Shown in pieces: positions 24,786 to 32,720 of a DNA stretch of 64,000 nucleotides. Under the pieces are notes generated by a model. That model saw only the letters and a program-made list of their open reading frames with translations. It was not told where the DNA came from and made no database searches. Both the position numbers and the translations under genes were made by a program. Each line of letters opens with the position of its first letter. Position 1 is the stretch's first letter. The stretch lies in contig NZ_BONQ01000130.1 of assembly GCF_016862795.1 (NCBI RefSeq), positions 47,050 to 111,049 of the forward strand, written 5' to 3'. This DNA is from Dactylosporangium siamense. GTDB lineage: Bacteria; Actinomycetota; Actinomycetes; Mycobacteriales; Micromonosporaceae.

Positions 24786-25853
24786 CTACAGCGGGTCGAT
24801 CGCGGCGGTGGACGGGCCCACCTGCAATTGACCGCCGTCGTCGGGCTTGACGTTCTGCCTGACCACGGCGAGCGCGATCTGGCCGAGCTCGTAGTGCCGG
24901 ACGGCGGTGCCGACGAACCCGACCGCCCGGCCGTCCTTGACCACCTCGGTGTGCGGCGCGGGAAGCTCGTCGGTGGCGATGCCGTCCAGGTGCAGCAGGA
25001 CCAGCTTGCGCGGCGGGCGGCCCAGGTGATGCACCCGGGAGACCGTCTCCTGCCCCCGGTAGCAGCCTTTCTCCAGGTGCACGGCCTGCGCCGTCCAACC
25101 CACCTCGGCCGCCAGGGTCTTGTGGTCGGTCTCGAAGCCGAACCTGGGACGCCGCGCCGCCACCCGCACCGCCTCATACGCCCAGATCCCGGCCGGCGGG
25201 AGCGCGGCGGCGGCGATGACGTCGGGCACGGCGGCGCGCGGCACCAGCAGGTCCGCGCCGCCCTCGACCCGCCGGACGAGACCGTCGAAGCCGGGCAGCG
25301 CCGCGGCGGCATACTTCGCGGTCGGACGGGGCGGCACGATGCCGGTCGCGAATTTCGCCGGCGGCACCGGCACGACGTCAGCGGGCGCGAGCGGTCCGAC
25401 GCCGAGCGCTCTGAGCGCCTCGTCGGTCCGCGGCCCGACGATCGACAGGACCGCCCGGTCGGCGGTCGCGTCGGCGGGGTCGACCCGCGTCATGAAGATC
25501 ATCCGCGACAGGAAGGTCAGCAGCCCCGCCCCGGCGCCGGGCTCCAGGTCCAGCCACGTGGCCGTGCCGTCGTCGACGAGCACCGCGTGGTGCTCGACGT
25601 GCCCGTGCGGCGACAGGACGAGCAGCTCCGAGCCGGTCATCGGGGGCAGGCCGGTCAGGTGCTGGGTGGTGAGGCTGTGCAGCCAGGTCAGCCGGTCCAC
25701 GCCCGGCACCGCGAGGACGTCCCGGTGCGAGCGGTCGACCAGGCCGGCCTCGGTGTCGAGGATCTTCTGCTCACGGCTGGGGTCGCCGTAGTGCGCGACC
25801 GCGCCGGCGTCGATGGACGAGGGGTCTATGGACGCCACGGAAATGGGACTCAC
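24786..25853 (-). CDS. ygfZ: Folate-binding protein YgfZ (GcvT-like, Fe-S cluster assembly/repair)
   Basis: A 355-aa protein with an aminomethyltransferase-like fold. The signature KGCYRGQE near residue 270 includes the conserved Cys of YgfZ. The N-terminal part has RSHRDVLAVPGVDRLTWLHSLTTQ, the tetrahydrofolate-binding start of the family. YgfZ supports Fe-S enzymes such as MiaB, using folate. The GTG start has GAGGAG about 10 nt upstream. It lies 6 nt downstream of fur, and this ygfZ-fur order is common in actinobacteria, consistent with iron management. Confidence 0.9.
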   Translation of the reverse strand: MSPISVASIDPSSIDAGAVAHYGDPSREQKILDTEAGLVDRSHRDVLAVPGVDRLTWLHSLTTQHLTGLPPMTGSELLVLSPHGHVEHHAVLVDDGTATWLDLEPGAGAGLLTFLSRMIFMTRVDPADATADRAVLSIVGPRTDEALRALGVGPLAPADVVPVPPAKFATGIVPPRPTAKYAAAALPGFDGLVRRVEGGADLLVPRAAVPDVIAAAALPPAGIWAYEAVRVAARRPRFGFETDHKTLAAEVGWTAQAVHLEKGCYRGQETVSRVHHLGRPPRKLVLLHLDGIATDELPAPHTEVVKDGRAVGFVGTAVRHYELGQIALAVVRQNVKPDDGGQLQVGPSTAAIDPL

Positions 25854-25859
25854 GAGCGG

Positions 25860-26285
25860 TTACTCCTCTTCGGTGCCGCACTTTCCGCACACACCGAACA
25901 GGGCCACGTGGCCGATGTCGAGGCGGAAGCCGCGGGTCGTGCGCAGGTCCTCGGCGAGACCCTCGAGCGTGGGCGACGGCAGCTCCTGCACGTCGCCGCA
26001 GCCCCGGCACACCAGGTGGGCGTGCTGGTGCTCGCCGAGCGGGTGGTAGGTGGGCGCGCCGTGCGACAGGTGGGCGTGCGTCACGAGCTGGAGATCCTCG
26101 AGGAGCTCCAGCGTGCGGTACACGGTGGTGATGTTGACCCCCGCGGCCCGCTCGCTGACGTCGGCGTGGATCTGGTCCGGTGTCGCGTGCCGCAGCCGGT
26201 AGACCGATTCGAGCACGAGCTGCCGGGGCGCGGTCAGCCGCAGGCCCCGTGACCGGAGCACCGCGGCCAGATCATCGAAACCCAC
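25860..26285 (-). CDS. Fur-family metalloregulator
   Basis: 141 aa from GTG 26285, fixed by a TAGGCT -10 seven nt upstream. The winged helix is LRSRGLRLTAPRQLVLESVY to NITTVYRTLELLEDLQLV. The sensor region has HGAPTYHPLGEHQHAHLVCRGCG (His-rich plus the first CxxC) and the second CxxC in VCGKCGTEEE, which builds the structural zinc site. The sensed metal (Fe, Zn or Ni) cannot be separated by sequence alone. It leads a run with ygfZ and BKACE. Confidence 0.9.
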   Translation of the reverse strand: MGFDDLAAVLRSRGLRLTAPRQLVLESVYRLRHATPDQIHADVSERAAGVNITTVYRTLELLEDLQLVTHAHLSHGAPTYHPLGEHQHAHLVCRGCGDVQELPSPTLEGLAEDLRTTRGFRLDIGHVALFGVCGKCGTEEE

Positions 26286-26292
26286 AACAGTC

Positions 26293-26298
26293 AGCCTA
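26293..26298 (-). promoter_or_regulatory. -10 element (TAGGCT) of a predicted leaderless fur transcript
   Basis: TAGGCT on the minus strand ends 7 nt before GTG 26285 and lies over the last codons of the upstream nitrobindin gene. Confidence 0.5.
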
Positions 26299-26880
26299 TC
26301 CCCCGACGCGCTCCAGGCGGGCCGACAGATGCGGCTGGAGTTTCTCGCCGACCGCGGCGAGGTCGAACGCGTAGAGCAGCGCACCGTCGACGATGCCGTA
26401 GAGCCGCTGGCCGCCGCGGACCTCCTTGGCGGTCGACGTGCGGACCACCGCGTCGGTGGCCATCTGCCACTGCGTGGTGCCCTTGGCCTGGCCGATGTAC
26501 AGCTCCATGATCCCGGTCGGCTGGTTGAGCAGCACCTCGACCTCGTCGGTCGCCTTGCCGTCCGCGAGCACCGGCCGCCACCAGCCCGTCTCCCGGTTGC
26601 TGGGCTTGATCGGGTTGCCGTCGACGTCGATCACCCAGGCGCGCGACTCGTAGAACAGGAAGGGCCGGCCGTCGTGGCTGAACCGGATCTCCTGCGCGTA
26701 GTGGAAGCCCTCGATCGTCGGGTAGTCGCCCTGGCCGCGCCCGCGCCACACCCCGACCAGCGGCAGCAGGCCGAGCAGCGCGGGGTGGAGATCCGGGCCG
26801 ACCCGCAGGTCGTGCGTCTCCTCATACGGATACTCCCCGACCTGGGCCAATCCGGCCCACGGCGGCTGCACCTCTGTCAC
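26296..26880 (-). CDS. Nitrobindin / peroxynitrite isomerase (FABP-like heme protein)
   Basis: 194 aa from GTG 26880 with AGGGGG upstream. A ten-stranded barrel with the family signature GVWRGRGQGDYPTI (GxWxGxG) near residue 46, and LQPHLSARLERV at the C-terminus, whose His is the proximal heme ligand. Nitrobindins bind ferric heme and isomerise peroxynitrite to nitrate. Its start codon overlaps the stop of the 34-aa membrane peptide. Related Rv0813c is similarly close to sseC-cysA in M. tuberculosis. Confidence 0.9.
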   Translation of the reverse strand: MTEVQPPWAGLAQVGEYPYEETHDLRVGPDLHPALLGLLPLVGVWRGRGQGDYPTIEGFHYAQEIRFSHDGRPFLFYESRAWVIDVDGNPIKPSNRETGWWRPVLADGKATDEVEVLLNQPTGIMELYIGQAKGTTQWQMATDAVVRTSTAKEVRGGQRLYGIVDGALLYAFDLAAVGEKLQPHLSARLERVGG

Positions 26881-26981
26881 CAACGCCCCCTCGAAACCCT
26901 CACCGCGACATAGATCAGGCCGCCGGCAAGGGCGCCCATACCGGCGACCAGCAAGCTCACGAACCCGATCTCGGTAACCAT
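26877..26981 (-). CDS. 34-aa single-helix membrane protein coupled to nitrobindin
   Basis: ATG 26981 with AGGA 8 nt upstream. The peptide is one hydrophobic helix (VSLLVAGMGALAGGLIYVAV) with a short acidic N-terminus (MVTEIG) and a basic end (RVSRGRW), so the N-terminus is predicted outside and the basic end inside. Its TGA overlaps the GTG of nitrobindin (TGGTGACAG), which implies translational coupling. The strong topology, clear ribosome site and overlap support a real gene. Function is unknown; membrane placement near a peroxynitrite enzyme is suggestive only. Confidence 0.75.
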   Translation of the reverse strand: MVTEIGFVSLLVAGMGALAGGLIYVAVRVSRGRW

Positions 26982-26992
26982 CCCCTGAATCC

Positions 26993-26998
26993 TATGCT
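26993..26998 (+). promoter_or_regulatory. -10 element (TATGCT) of a predicted leaderless transcript
   Basis: TATGCT ends 7 nt before the ATG at 27006. It overlaps the upstream region of the divergent 34-aa gene. Confidence 0.55.
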
Positions 26999-27005
26999 GC
27001 GACGT

Positions 27006-27368
27006 ATGGCACGTTCTCTGGTCGTCAAGACAACCGCCGGTGCGGACGCACCGGAGCGCTGCTCGCAGGCGTTCACCGTGGCCGCAACCGCCCTCGCCGG
27101 CGGGGTGGCCACCTCGTTGTGGCTGACCGGGGAGTCGGCGTGGTTCGCGTTGCCGGGCCGGGCCGCGCAGTTCGAGCTTCCGCACGCGGCGCCGCTCGCC
27201 GACCTCCTCGAGGCGCTCCTGGCCGGCGGCACGGTGACCCTGTGCACCCAGTGCGCGGCCCGCCGCGACATCGGCCCCGACGACGTCATCCCCGGCATCC
27301 GGATCGCCGGCGCCGCCGTCTTCGTCGAGGAGTCCCTCCAGGAGGGCGCCCAGGCGCTGGTCTACTGA
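27006..27368 (+). CDS. DsrE/DsrF-like small protein
   Basis: 120 aa from ATG 27006. The alpha/beta fold of the DsrE family is visible: SLVVKTTAGADAPERCSQAFTVAATAL, then FELPHAAPLADLLEALLAGG, and a Cys pair LCTQCAARRDIG where DsrE-type proteins carry sulfur. Such proteins relay persulfide or act as small redox proteins. It is divergent from the 34-aa/nitrobindin pair and is followed by a 25-bp terminator hairpin. The partner is unknown, although the cysA-sseC sulfur operon lies just beyond. Confidence 0.8.
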   Translation: MARSLVVKTTAGADAPERCSQAFTVAATALAGGVATSLWLTGESAWFALPGRAAQFELPHAAPLADLLEALLAGGTVTLCTQCAARRDIGPDDVIPGIRIAGAAVFVEESLQEGAQALVY

Positions 27369-27373
27369 CCCTT

Positions 27374-27429
27374 CCATGATCCGGAAGACCCCGTGCACCC
27401 CGGAGTGCACGGGGTCTTCCGGATCATGG
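27374..27429. terminator. Bidirectional terminator with perfect 25-bp stem
   Basis: 27374-27398 pairs perfectly with 27405-27429 around a CCCGGA loop. It lies between the convergent stops at 27368 and 27439. Confidence 0.9.
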
Positions 27430-27438
27430 GCAAGGGGG

Positions 27439-28224
27439 CTAGCAGCCGGCGGTCGAGGTGATGTGCAGCTCGTCGCCGTCGGCGCGCAGGGCGACGCCGG
27501 CCTCGCCGGCCCGGAAGGCGAAGGCCTTCGGCTCGTCGAGGATCACCGCCGGGGCGGGGACCGTGGTGCGGGCCGCCGCGCCGTCGCCGGTGGTGACCGC
27601 CTCGACGGTCCACAGGGTGCCGCCGGACGGGCAGGTGAGGCGGTGGGTCCGCCACTGCGACGCGGTCTGCTTCAGGGTGTCCAGGACCGCCTGGACGGGG
27701 GCCCGGTTGGCGGTCTGCGACTGCGGGGTCGCCTCCTCGACGGGGGCGTCCTGGACCCGGCAGCCGGTGTCGGCGGTGAAGCGCAGTTGTCCTGGTTGCA
27801 CGACGGCGCCACGCAGCGTGACGAAGTGCCCGGCGTCGGCCGTCAGCAGGTTGGTCTTCGGTCCGCTCACCAGGTGGGGTTCGTACGCCGGGGGCAGGGC
27901 GTCGTGGACCCGCTCGAGAGCGGCTGACTCGGCGTCCTTCTTGACGTACACCAGCAGCACCCGCTCGAAACGGGTGCCCTCGCGTGCGGACGTGACCCGG
28001 CAGCTGTTGTCGGTGCGGGTGTAGCCGCCGAGGGCGGTGACGGAGGTCGCCGGGTCCAGCGCGGCGGCGACCCTGGCGAGGGCCTCGTCCACCACGGGCA
28101 GGCCGTCGGCGATCGTGGTCTGGTCGCGGGACGTCGGCGGATCGTTGCGCGAGGAGTAGTAGGCGAACCCGCCCACGACGAGCGCCCAGGCGGCCGTTCC
28201 GGCGATGATCCAGCGACGTTTCAC
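27439..28224 (-). CDS. Membrane-anchored extracytoplasmic protein, unknown function
   Basis: 261 aa from GTG 28224 with GAGGAT upstream. One N-terminal helix (WIIAGTAAWALVVGGFAYY) after KRR anchors the protein with the rest outside. The ectodomain holds four Cys (SCRVTS, GCRVQD, LTCPSGG, terminal AGC), suitable for two disulfides. The C-terminal half FAFRAGEAGVALRADGDELHITST looks beta-rich. No family is recognised. It lies downstream of sseC by 81 nt and may be in the same transcript. Confidence 0.75.
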   Translation of the reverse strand: MKRRWIIAGTAAWALVVGGFAYYSSRNDPPTSRDQTTIADGLPVVDEALARVAAALDPATSVTALGGYTRTDNSCRVTSAREGTRFERVLLVYVKKDAESAALERVHDALPPAYEPHLVSGPKTNLLTADAGHFVTLRGAVVQPGQLRFTADTGCRVQDAPVEEATPQSQTANRAPVQAVLDTLKQTASQWRTHRLTCPSGGTLWTVEAVTTGDGAAARTTVPAPAVILDEPKAFAFRAGEAGVALRADGDELHITSTAGC

Positions 28225-28305
28225 GGCCGACATCCTCGCAGCCACGGACAACGCCGCCGCCCCCCGGGGTTGGGCCCGGAGGGCGGCGTCACTTGCGTGC
28301 GAAGG

Positions 28306-28617
28306 TCAGGCGACCGCGACGGCGATCTCGTTGATGCCCCGGTCAGCGGCCAGGCTGGCGTCGCCGTTGCCCTGGCGGGACAGTGCGCGCAGGGTCCAGT
28401 TGCCGGGCGCGGCGAAGAACCGGAACTGCCCGGCCGGCGAGGTGACGACCTCGGCGGTGAACTCGCCGGTCGAGTCGAGCAGGCGCACGTAGGCGCCGCC
28501 GACGGGACCGTCGCCGGAGCTGACCACGCCGGTGATGACGGTTTCCTTCTCCACGTCCACGGAGGCCGGGATCGGTGCGCTCTGCTCGGGCGCGCCGCAG
28601 CTGTCAACAGCACTCAT
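28306..28617 (-). CDS. sseC: SseC-type DUF1416 protein
   Basis: 103 aa from ATG 28617. DUF1416 is a beta-sandwich (transthyretin-like) fold: ETVITGVVSSGDGPVGGAYVRLLDS and TSPAGQFRFFAAPGNWTLRALS. The protein follows the CysA-type sulfurtransferase by 13 nt, the same pairing as sseC-cysA in mycobacteria, so it probably assists sulfur transfer. The DSCGAPEQ N-terminus has a single Cys that could accept sulfur. The exact role is not established. Confidence 0.88.
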   Translation of the reverse strand: MSAVDSCGAPEQSAPIPASVDVEKETVITGVVSSGDGPVGGAYVRLLDSTGEFTAEVVTSPAGQFRFFAAPGNWTLRALSRQGNGDASLAADRGINEIAVAVA

Positions 28618-28630
28618 GATGGTCTGCCTT

Positions 28631-29482
28631 TCACGCGTTACCGGGCTCGTCGCCCACGGCGACGGGGACACCGACGAGGGAGCCGTACTCGGTCCAGGAA
28701 CCGTCGTAGTTGCGCACATCGCTGTGCCCGAGGATCTCCTTCAGCACGAACCAGGTGTGCGAGGAGCGCTCGCCGATGCGGCAGTAGGCGATGGTCGCCT
28801 TGCTGTCGTCGAGGCCGGCGGCGGCGTAGAGCTCGCGCAGGTCGTCGTCGGACTTGAAGGTGCCGTCCTCGTTGGCGGCCTTGCTCCACGGCACCGACAC
28901 GGCGGTCGGGATGTGACCCGGACGCTGCGCCTGCTCCTGCGGGAGGTGGGCCGGGGCGAGGAGGCGGCCGGCGAACTCGTCGGGCGAGCGGACGTCGACG
29001 AGGTTGAGCACGCCGATCGCCTTGACGGCGTCGTCGCGGAACGCGCGGATCGACAGGTCCTGGTCGTGCACCGCGACGTAGGTGGTCGCTGAGCGGCTGA
29101 CCTCTTCCTTGGTCAGCGGGCGCCCGTCGAGCTCCCACTTCTTGCGCCCGCCGTCGAGCAGCTTGACGTCGCCGTGGCCGTACAGCTTGAAGTACCAGTA
29201 CGCGTAGGCGGCGAACCAGTTGTTGTTACCGCCGTAGAGCACGACCTTGTCGTCGTTGCCGATGCCCTTGCTGGACAGCAGCGCCTCGAACTGCTCCTTG
29301 TTGACGAAGTCCCGGCGGACCTGGTCCTGCAGCTCGGTCTTCCAGTTGATTTTGACGGCACCGGCGATGTGGCCGCCGTCGTAGGCGGCGGTGTCCTCGT
29401 CGACCTCGACGAAGACGACGTTGTCGGCACCGATGTTCTGCTCGGCCCAGTCGGCCGTGACCAGGGCGCTCTCGCGACTCAT
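28631..29482 (-). CDS. cysA: Thiosulfate sulfurtransferase (rhodanese) CysA type
   Basis: 283 aa from ATG 29482, with GGGAGAG upstream. Two rhodanese domains: the N-terminal inactive one (FVEVDEDTAAYDGGHIAGAV) and the C-terminal catalytic one (NLVDVRSPDEFAGR) with the active-site loop AYCRIGERSSHTWF, whose Cys forms the persulfide. It transfers sulfur from thiosulfate or 3-mercaptopyruvate to acceptors. A Cys-rich leader peptide and a hairpin lie upstream, so expression probably responds to cysteine. Confidence 0.94.
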   Translation of the reverse strand: MSRESALVTADWAEQNIGADNVVFVEVDEDTAAYDGGHIAGAVKINWKTELQDQVRRDFVNKEQFEALLSSKGIGNDDKVVLYGGNNNWFAAYAYWYFKLYGHGDVKLLDGGRKKWELDGRPLTKEEVSRSATTYVAVHDQDLSIRAFRDDAVKAIGVLNLVDVRSPDEFAGRLLAPAHLPQEQAQRPGHIPTAVSVPWSKAANEDGTFKSDDDLRELYAAAGLDDSKATIAYCRIGERSSHTWFVLKEILGHSDVRNYDGSWTEYGSLVGVPVAVGDEPGNA

Positions 29483-29588
29483 GAGTGTTTTCTCTCCCAG
29501 GGAACGATTTGGGGCGGGTCGAGTCGACACACGGGTCGGGGTGTGCACCACGCCGCGCGCGACCCGAGGGGACGGATCACGGTTTCGG

Positions 29589-29637
29589 CGATGGGTCTGG
29601 AACTGCCGCGGACTGAAATCGCCCGCCAGACCCATCG
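29589..29637 (-). promoter_or_regulatory. Candidate attenuator hairpin between Cys leader and cysA
   Basis: CGATGGGTCTGG (29589-29600) pairs perfectly with CCAGACCCATCG (29626-29637), a 12-bp stem with a 25-nt loop. It lies 55 nt past the leader-peptide stop and about 107 nt before the cysA start, where a cysteine-responsive attenuator would act. Confidence 0.5.
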
Positions 29638-29692
29638 GTCTGGGGCGCCGCTGCCTCGAGCCGTTAGAAGAGCACGCTGCAGGGCCGCACCA

Positions 29693-29767
29693 TTAGGGGC
29701 GGCAACACAGGCAGGTGGCCACGCGGCACAGGTCGACCGCGCGCCGTCTGGTGAGCAGCATGCTCAT
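29693..29767 (-). CDS. Cys-rich leader peptide upstream of cysA-sseC
   Basis: A 24-aa ORF reading MSMLLTRRRAVDLCRVATCL followed by CCRP. It has four Cys in its last eleven residues, three within CLCC. A TAGGCT -10 ends 8 nt before the ATG, so it is probably translated from a leaderless mRNA. Polycysteine leaderless ORFs are known cysteine-responsive attenuators in mycobacteria upstream of cysA-sseC type genes. The matching position and composition support the same mechanism here, although the downstream RNA structure is only a candidate. Confidence 0.8.
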   Translation of the reverse strand: MSMLLTRRRAVDLCRVATCLCCRP

Positions 29768-29775
29768 GGTCAGGC

Positions 29776-29781
29776 AGCCTA
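29776..29781 (-). promoter_or_regulatory. -10 element (TAGGCT) of the Cys leader transcript
   Basis: TAGGCT on the minus strand is 8 nt before the leader-peptide ATG, with no ribosome binding site between them. Confidence 0.5.
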
Positions 29782-29915
29782 GCACCGAGGCGAGGACCGG
29801 CCCAGGGTCCGCTGAGTCACTGCATCCTTCTGCGGCGGCTTTATGCACCTATGGACGACTCCGCGCGGGACGGCCCAACCACATGCTGGGACGCCGGCAA
29901 CTCGGCCGCGTGGCG

Positions 29916-30686
29916 TCACTGGCCCGACAGGGGGACGTCCTTGGCCGAGGCGATCACGCGCAGGCCCGAGTCGGTGGTCTCGGCGGAGTTGATCACCAGG
30001 TTGTAGGGCAGGCCGGGCAGCTTCACGGTGACCTGGAGGCGGCTCTTGTTGGCCTGGACCAGATCGTTGACGATCTTCGGCAGGTCACCCTGGTCGGTGG
30101 TGACCGACTCCAGCTTGAGCCGGACCTTGCCCGACTCGACGACCATGCTGCCGTTCGCGATGATCAGGACCTTGAAGCCCTGGTACTGGAACGGGATGCG
30201 CAGCTCGATCTTGTTGTTGACGACCTTGACGTCCACCGCGGAGGGGTCCACGCCCTGCGGCAGGTTGCTGAACTCCAGCAGCTTGCGGACGTTGTCCCAG
30301 GTCATGGTCGCCTGGCCGGTGACCTCGCCGGCGACGACGTCACCCTTGCCGTTGATCAGGTCGCGCGCGTCGGCCTTGACCGCCTTGGCGTCGACGGTGA
30401 GCGTCTCGAGGTTCACCTTCTCGATCTGCGGCTTGGTCAGCGCGATCGTGATCTTCTCGTACTCACCCGCGATCACCTGGGTCAGGAACGGGAAGCCGGC
30501 GATCTTCACCGACGGGTCGCCCTCGTAGGTGACCGAGTTGGCCGCGAGCTGCTTGCGGGTCTCCTCGGTGATGCGGTCCTGCGCGGTGCTCGCGGCGATA
30601 CGGTCCGCGACGAAGAGCACACCGACCAGGATCACCGCCAGCACGACCAGGACAATGCCGATCTTGGCCCCTCGACTCGCCGCCAC
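29916..30686 (-). CDS. lmeA: LmeA family protein (DUF2993), cell-envelope phospholipid-binding
   Basis: 256 aa from GTG 30686 with GGAAGGAG upstream. An N-terminal helix (IGIVLVVLAVILVGVLFVAD) is a signal anchor. The ectodomain is the DUF2993 tubular lipid-binding fold: VKIAGFPFLTQVIAGEYEKI, then a GKGDVVAGEVTGQATMTW repeat and VTVKLPGLPYNLVINSAE. In mycobacteria LmeA binds phospholipid and is needed for lipomannan elongation. Its place between cysA-sseC and glnR matches Rv0815c-Rv0818. In this organism the envelope target is inferred. Confidence 0.88.
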   Translation of the reverse strand: MAASRGAKIGIVLVVLAVILVGVLFVADRIAASTAQDRITEETRKQLAANSVTYEGDPSVKIAGFPFLTQVIAGEYEKITIALTKPQIEKVNLETLTVDAKAVKADARDLINGKGDVVAGEVTGQATMTWDNVRKLLEFSNLPQGVDPSAVDVKVVNNKIELRIPFQYQGFKVLIIANGSMVVESGKVRLKLESVTTDQGDLPKIVNDLVQANKSRLQVTVKLPGLPYNLVINSAETTDSGLRVIASAKDVPLSGQ

Positions 30687-30777
30687 AGCACTCCTTCCGC
30701 ACCCCGGGTGGGTTGTTACCGAACGTACCCAACCACCAGGATTTCCTACCCTGGCAACCCCCGAAGCCCGGAGGCGG

Positions 30778-31734
30778 TCACAGCAGCAGCAGGACGCTGG
30801 CGACGTAGGCGGCCGGAGCGGCGAAGGCGAAGGCCCCCATCGGGCCCTGGATGTGCCGGGCCAGGTACAGCGCGGGCTCGTCACCGTCGATGCGGCGGCT
30901 GGCCTCCGCGTAGCCGACGGACAGGTCGACCATGAGCGCCACGATGGCCGTGGCCAGCCCGGCGAGGGCGCTCCACAGCGGGGTGATGCCGTCGAGCAGG
31001 TTGCCGATGGCGCCGGCGGCGGCCGTGCCGACCATCGCGCCGAGCACGACACCGGCGCCCCCGCGTGGGACCTGCGGCGCGATGCGGGGCAGCGCGACCA
31101 CGGCGTCGGTGATCCGGGCGACGAGGATCGCGATGCCGGCCGCGGCGATGCAGGCGACGATCGCCTGGGTGCCGCGCACCTCCCGGCTGAGGACGACCAC
31201 GCTGGCGAAGGCGACGACCCCGAGGGTGACGACCAGCGACGAGCCGAGCGACTCGGTCACCCGCTGCCGGCCGGCGGGGCGGGTGAGCTGGCCGACGACG
31301 CCGACGATGAACCCGGCGGCGGTGACATACGCCAACGGTGCGAGCGACGCGGGCCGGGTGAGCACGGCGGCGACGTCGGTGCCGATCGCGACGGCGATGC
31401 CGACGGCGGCGACGACGCGGGGAGCCGGCGGGCGGCTGGCGACCACCCAGACGGCGACGAACAGCACCTGCACGCCGAAGATCACCACGGCGTAGGACTC
31501 GTGCCTGGTCTGCGCGCCGACGACGAGGCCGACGGTCAGCAGCGCGGCGAACCCCGCGATGCCGAGGGAGACCAGCCGCCGGACGGGCGGCCACGACTCG
31601 GACCGGCCGGGAACCTCCCACTCGTCCGAGACGTCGACCGGGTCGGCCTCCTCCCGGCGCCGGCGGCGGGCCGCCTGGTCGGCGGCCGGGGGCCGGGCGC
31701 CGTGATCCTCGGCGGAGGGTGGGGTAGGAGGCAC
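30778..31734 (-). CDS. Polytopic membrane protein, CDP-diglyceride-synthase-like region
   Basis: 318 aa from GTG 31734, with GGGGC before it. A charged N-terminus rich in Arg and Asp/Glu (about 1-55) is followed by 8-9 hydrophobic helices, then an Asp-rich cytoplasmic segment VDLSVGYAEASRRIDGDEP before the last helix. The helix pattern and this late acidic segment are reminiscent of phosphatidate cytidylyltransferase-like proteins, but no complete catalytic signature is seen. It lies 91 nt upstream of lmeA on the same strand, so an envelope lipid role is plausible. The family assignment is tentative. Confidence 0.7.
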   Translation of the reverse strand: MPPTPPSAEDHGARPPAADQAARRRRREEADPVDVSDEWEVPGRSESWPPVRRLVSLGIAGFAALLTVGLVVGAQTRHESYAVVIFGVQVLFVAVWVVASRPPAPRVVAAVGIAVAIGTDVAAVLTRPASLAPLAYVTAAGFIVGVVGQLTRPAGRQRVTESLGSSLVVTLGVVAFASVVVLSREVRGTQAIVACIAAAGIAILVARITDAVVALPRIAPQVPRGGAGVVLGAMVGTAAAGAIGNLLDGITPLWSALAGLATAIVALMVDLSVGYAEASRRIDGDEPALYLARHIQGPMGAFAFAAPAAYVASVLLLL

Positions 31735-32004
31735 GCCCCGATGGTGCCAGAACGCCCCCGACCCGGACAGCACCGGGATGAGGAAACCGCATAGCACGCT
31801 GCCGGAAACGGTGGGGTGTGGCTCACCCGACTGTCTCGAAATGGATTCCCGCCAGCCGCAAAACGTGAATACTCAGATATTCTTCTGCTTCAGATACACC
31901 CACAACCCTCCCGTCAGTGTGGCCGGGACGTAACAGAGCCGCCGCCCTTCCAAGGGGCGCCACAGCGCCCATTGCGAGGTGCGCCGCGGCCACGGAGGTG
32001 ACTC

Positions 32005-32706
32005 GTGGAGATTCTGCTGCTGACCGCGGCTCCCGCGGGCCAGGTGGTCCTGCCAGGTCTGGACCTGCTGCCCCACACGGTGCGCACCGCCCCCCGTGAC
32101 GTCCGCACACTGGTGAGTGGACCGAGCCCCGACGCGGTCATCGTCGATGCCCGCACCGAGCTGGCCGACGCCCGCGCGACCTGCCGCATGCTGCACGCCA
32201 CCGGGCTGGGGGTCCCCCTGCTGTCCGTCGTGACCGAGGCCGGCCTGGTCGCCCTGCACGCCGACTGGGGCCTTGACGACGTCATCCTGGCCACCGCCGG
32301 CCCCGCCGAGATCGAGGCCCGGCTGCGCCTCGCCGTCGGCCGCCTCAACTCCGCCGCCGCCGCGAGCGGCGGCATGATCAAGGCCGGCGAGCTGACGATC
32401 GACCCGGACACGTATGCGGCGAAGCTCAAGGGCCGCCCGCTCGACCTCACCTACAAGGAGTTCGAGCTGCTGAAGTTCCTGGCGCAGCACCCCGGCCGGG
32501 TCTTCACCCGCGACCAGCTCCTGCGCGAGGTCTGGGGCTACGACTACTTCGGCGGCACCCGCACGGTCGACGTGCACGTCCGGCGGCTGCGCGCGAAGCT
32601 CGGCTCGGAGTACGAGTCGATGATCGGCACGGTCCGCCAGGTCGGCTACAAGTTCGTCGTCCCGCCGTCCCGCCCGTTGCACGAGTCCGAGCCGGTAAGG
32701 GTCTGA
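32005..32706 (+). CDS. glnR: Global nitrogen regulator GlnR (atypical OmpR-family)
   Basis: A 233-aa orphan response regulator. The receiver (1-115) keeps Asp48 ([10 protein letters not shown]) but lacks the N-terminal acidic pair after strand 1 ([10 protein letters not shown]), as in mycobacterial and streptomycete GlnR, which is not phosphorylated in the normal way. The wing-helix domain [24 protein letters not shown] and [17 protein letters not shown] is nearly invariant. It controls glutamine synthetase, ammonium and nitrate genes. GGAGG precedes the GTG. mshD follows 14 nt downstream, as in Rv0818-Rv0819. Confidence 0.96.
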   Translation: MEILLLTAAPAGQVVLPGLDLLPHTVRTAPRDVRTLVSGPSPDAVIVDARTELADARATCRMLHATGLGVPLLSVVTEAGLVALHADWGLDDVILATAGPAEIEARLRLAVGRLNSAAAASGGMIKAGELTIDPDTYAAKLKGRPLDLTYKEFELLKFLAQHPGRVFTRDQLLREVWGYDYFGGTRTVDVHVRRLRAKLGSEYESMIGTVRQVGYKFVVPPSRPLHESEPVRV

Positions 32707-32708
32707 TC

Positions 32709-32714
32709 TAGACT
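32709..32714 (+). promoter_or_regulatory. -10 element (TAGACT) before mshD
   Basis: TAGACT ends 6 nt before the GTG of mshD, directly after the glnR stop, so mshD may have its own leaderless promoter. Confidence 0.5.
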
Positions 32715-32720
32715 CTGCCC

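Noticed and set aside
29483..29692. A SAM or other sulfur riboswitch before cysA
   Set aside because: No aptamer consensus could be matched; the leader peptide and hairpin explain the region better.
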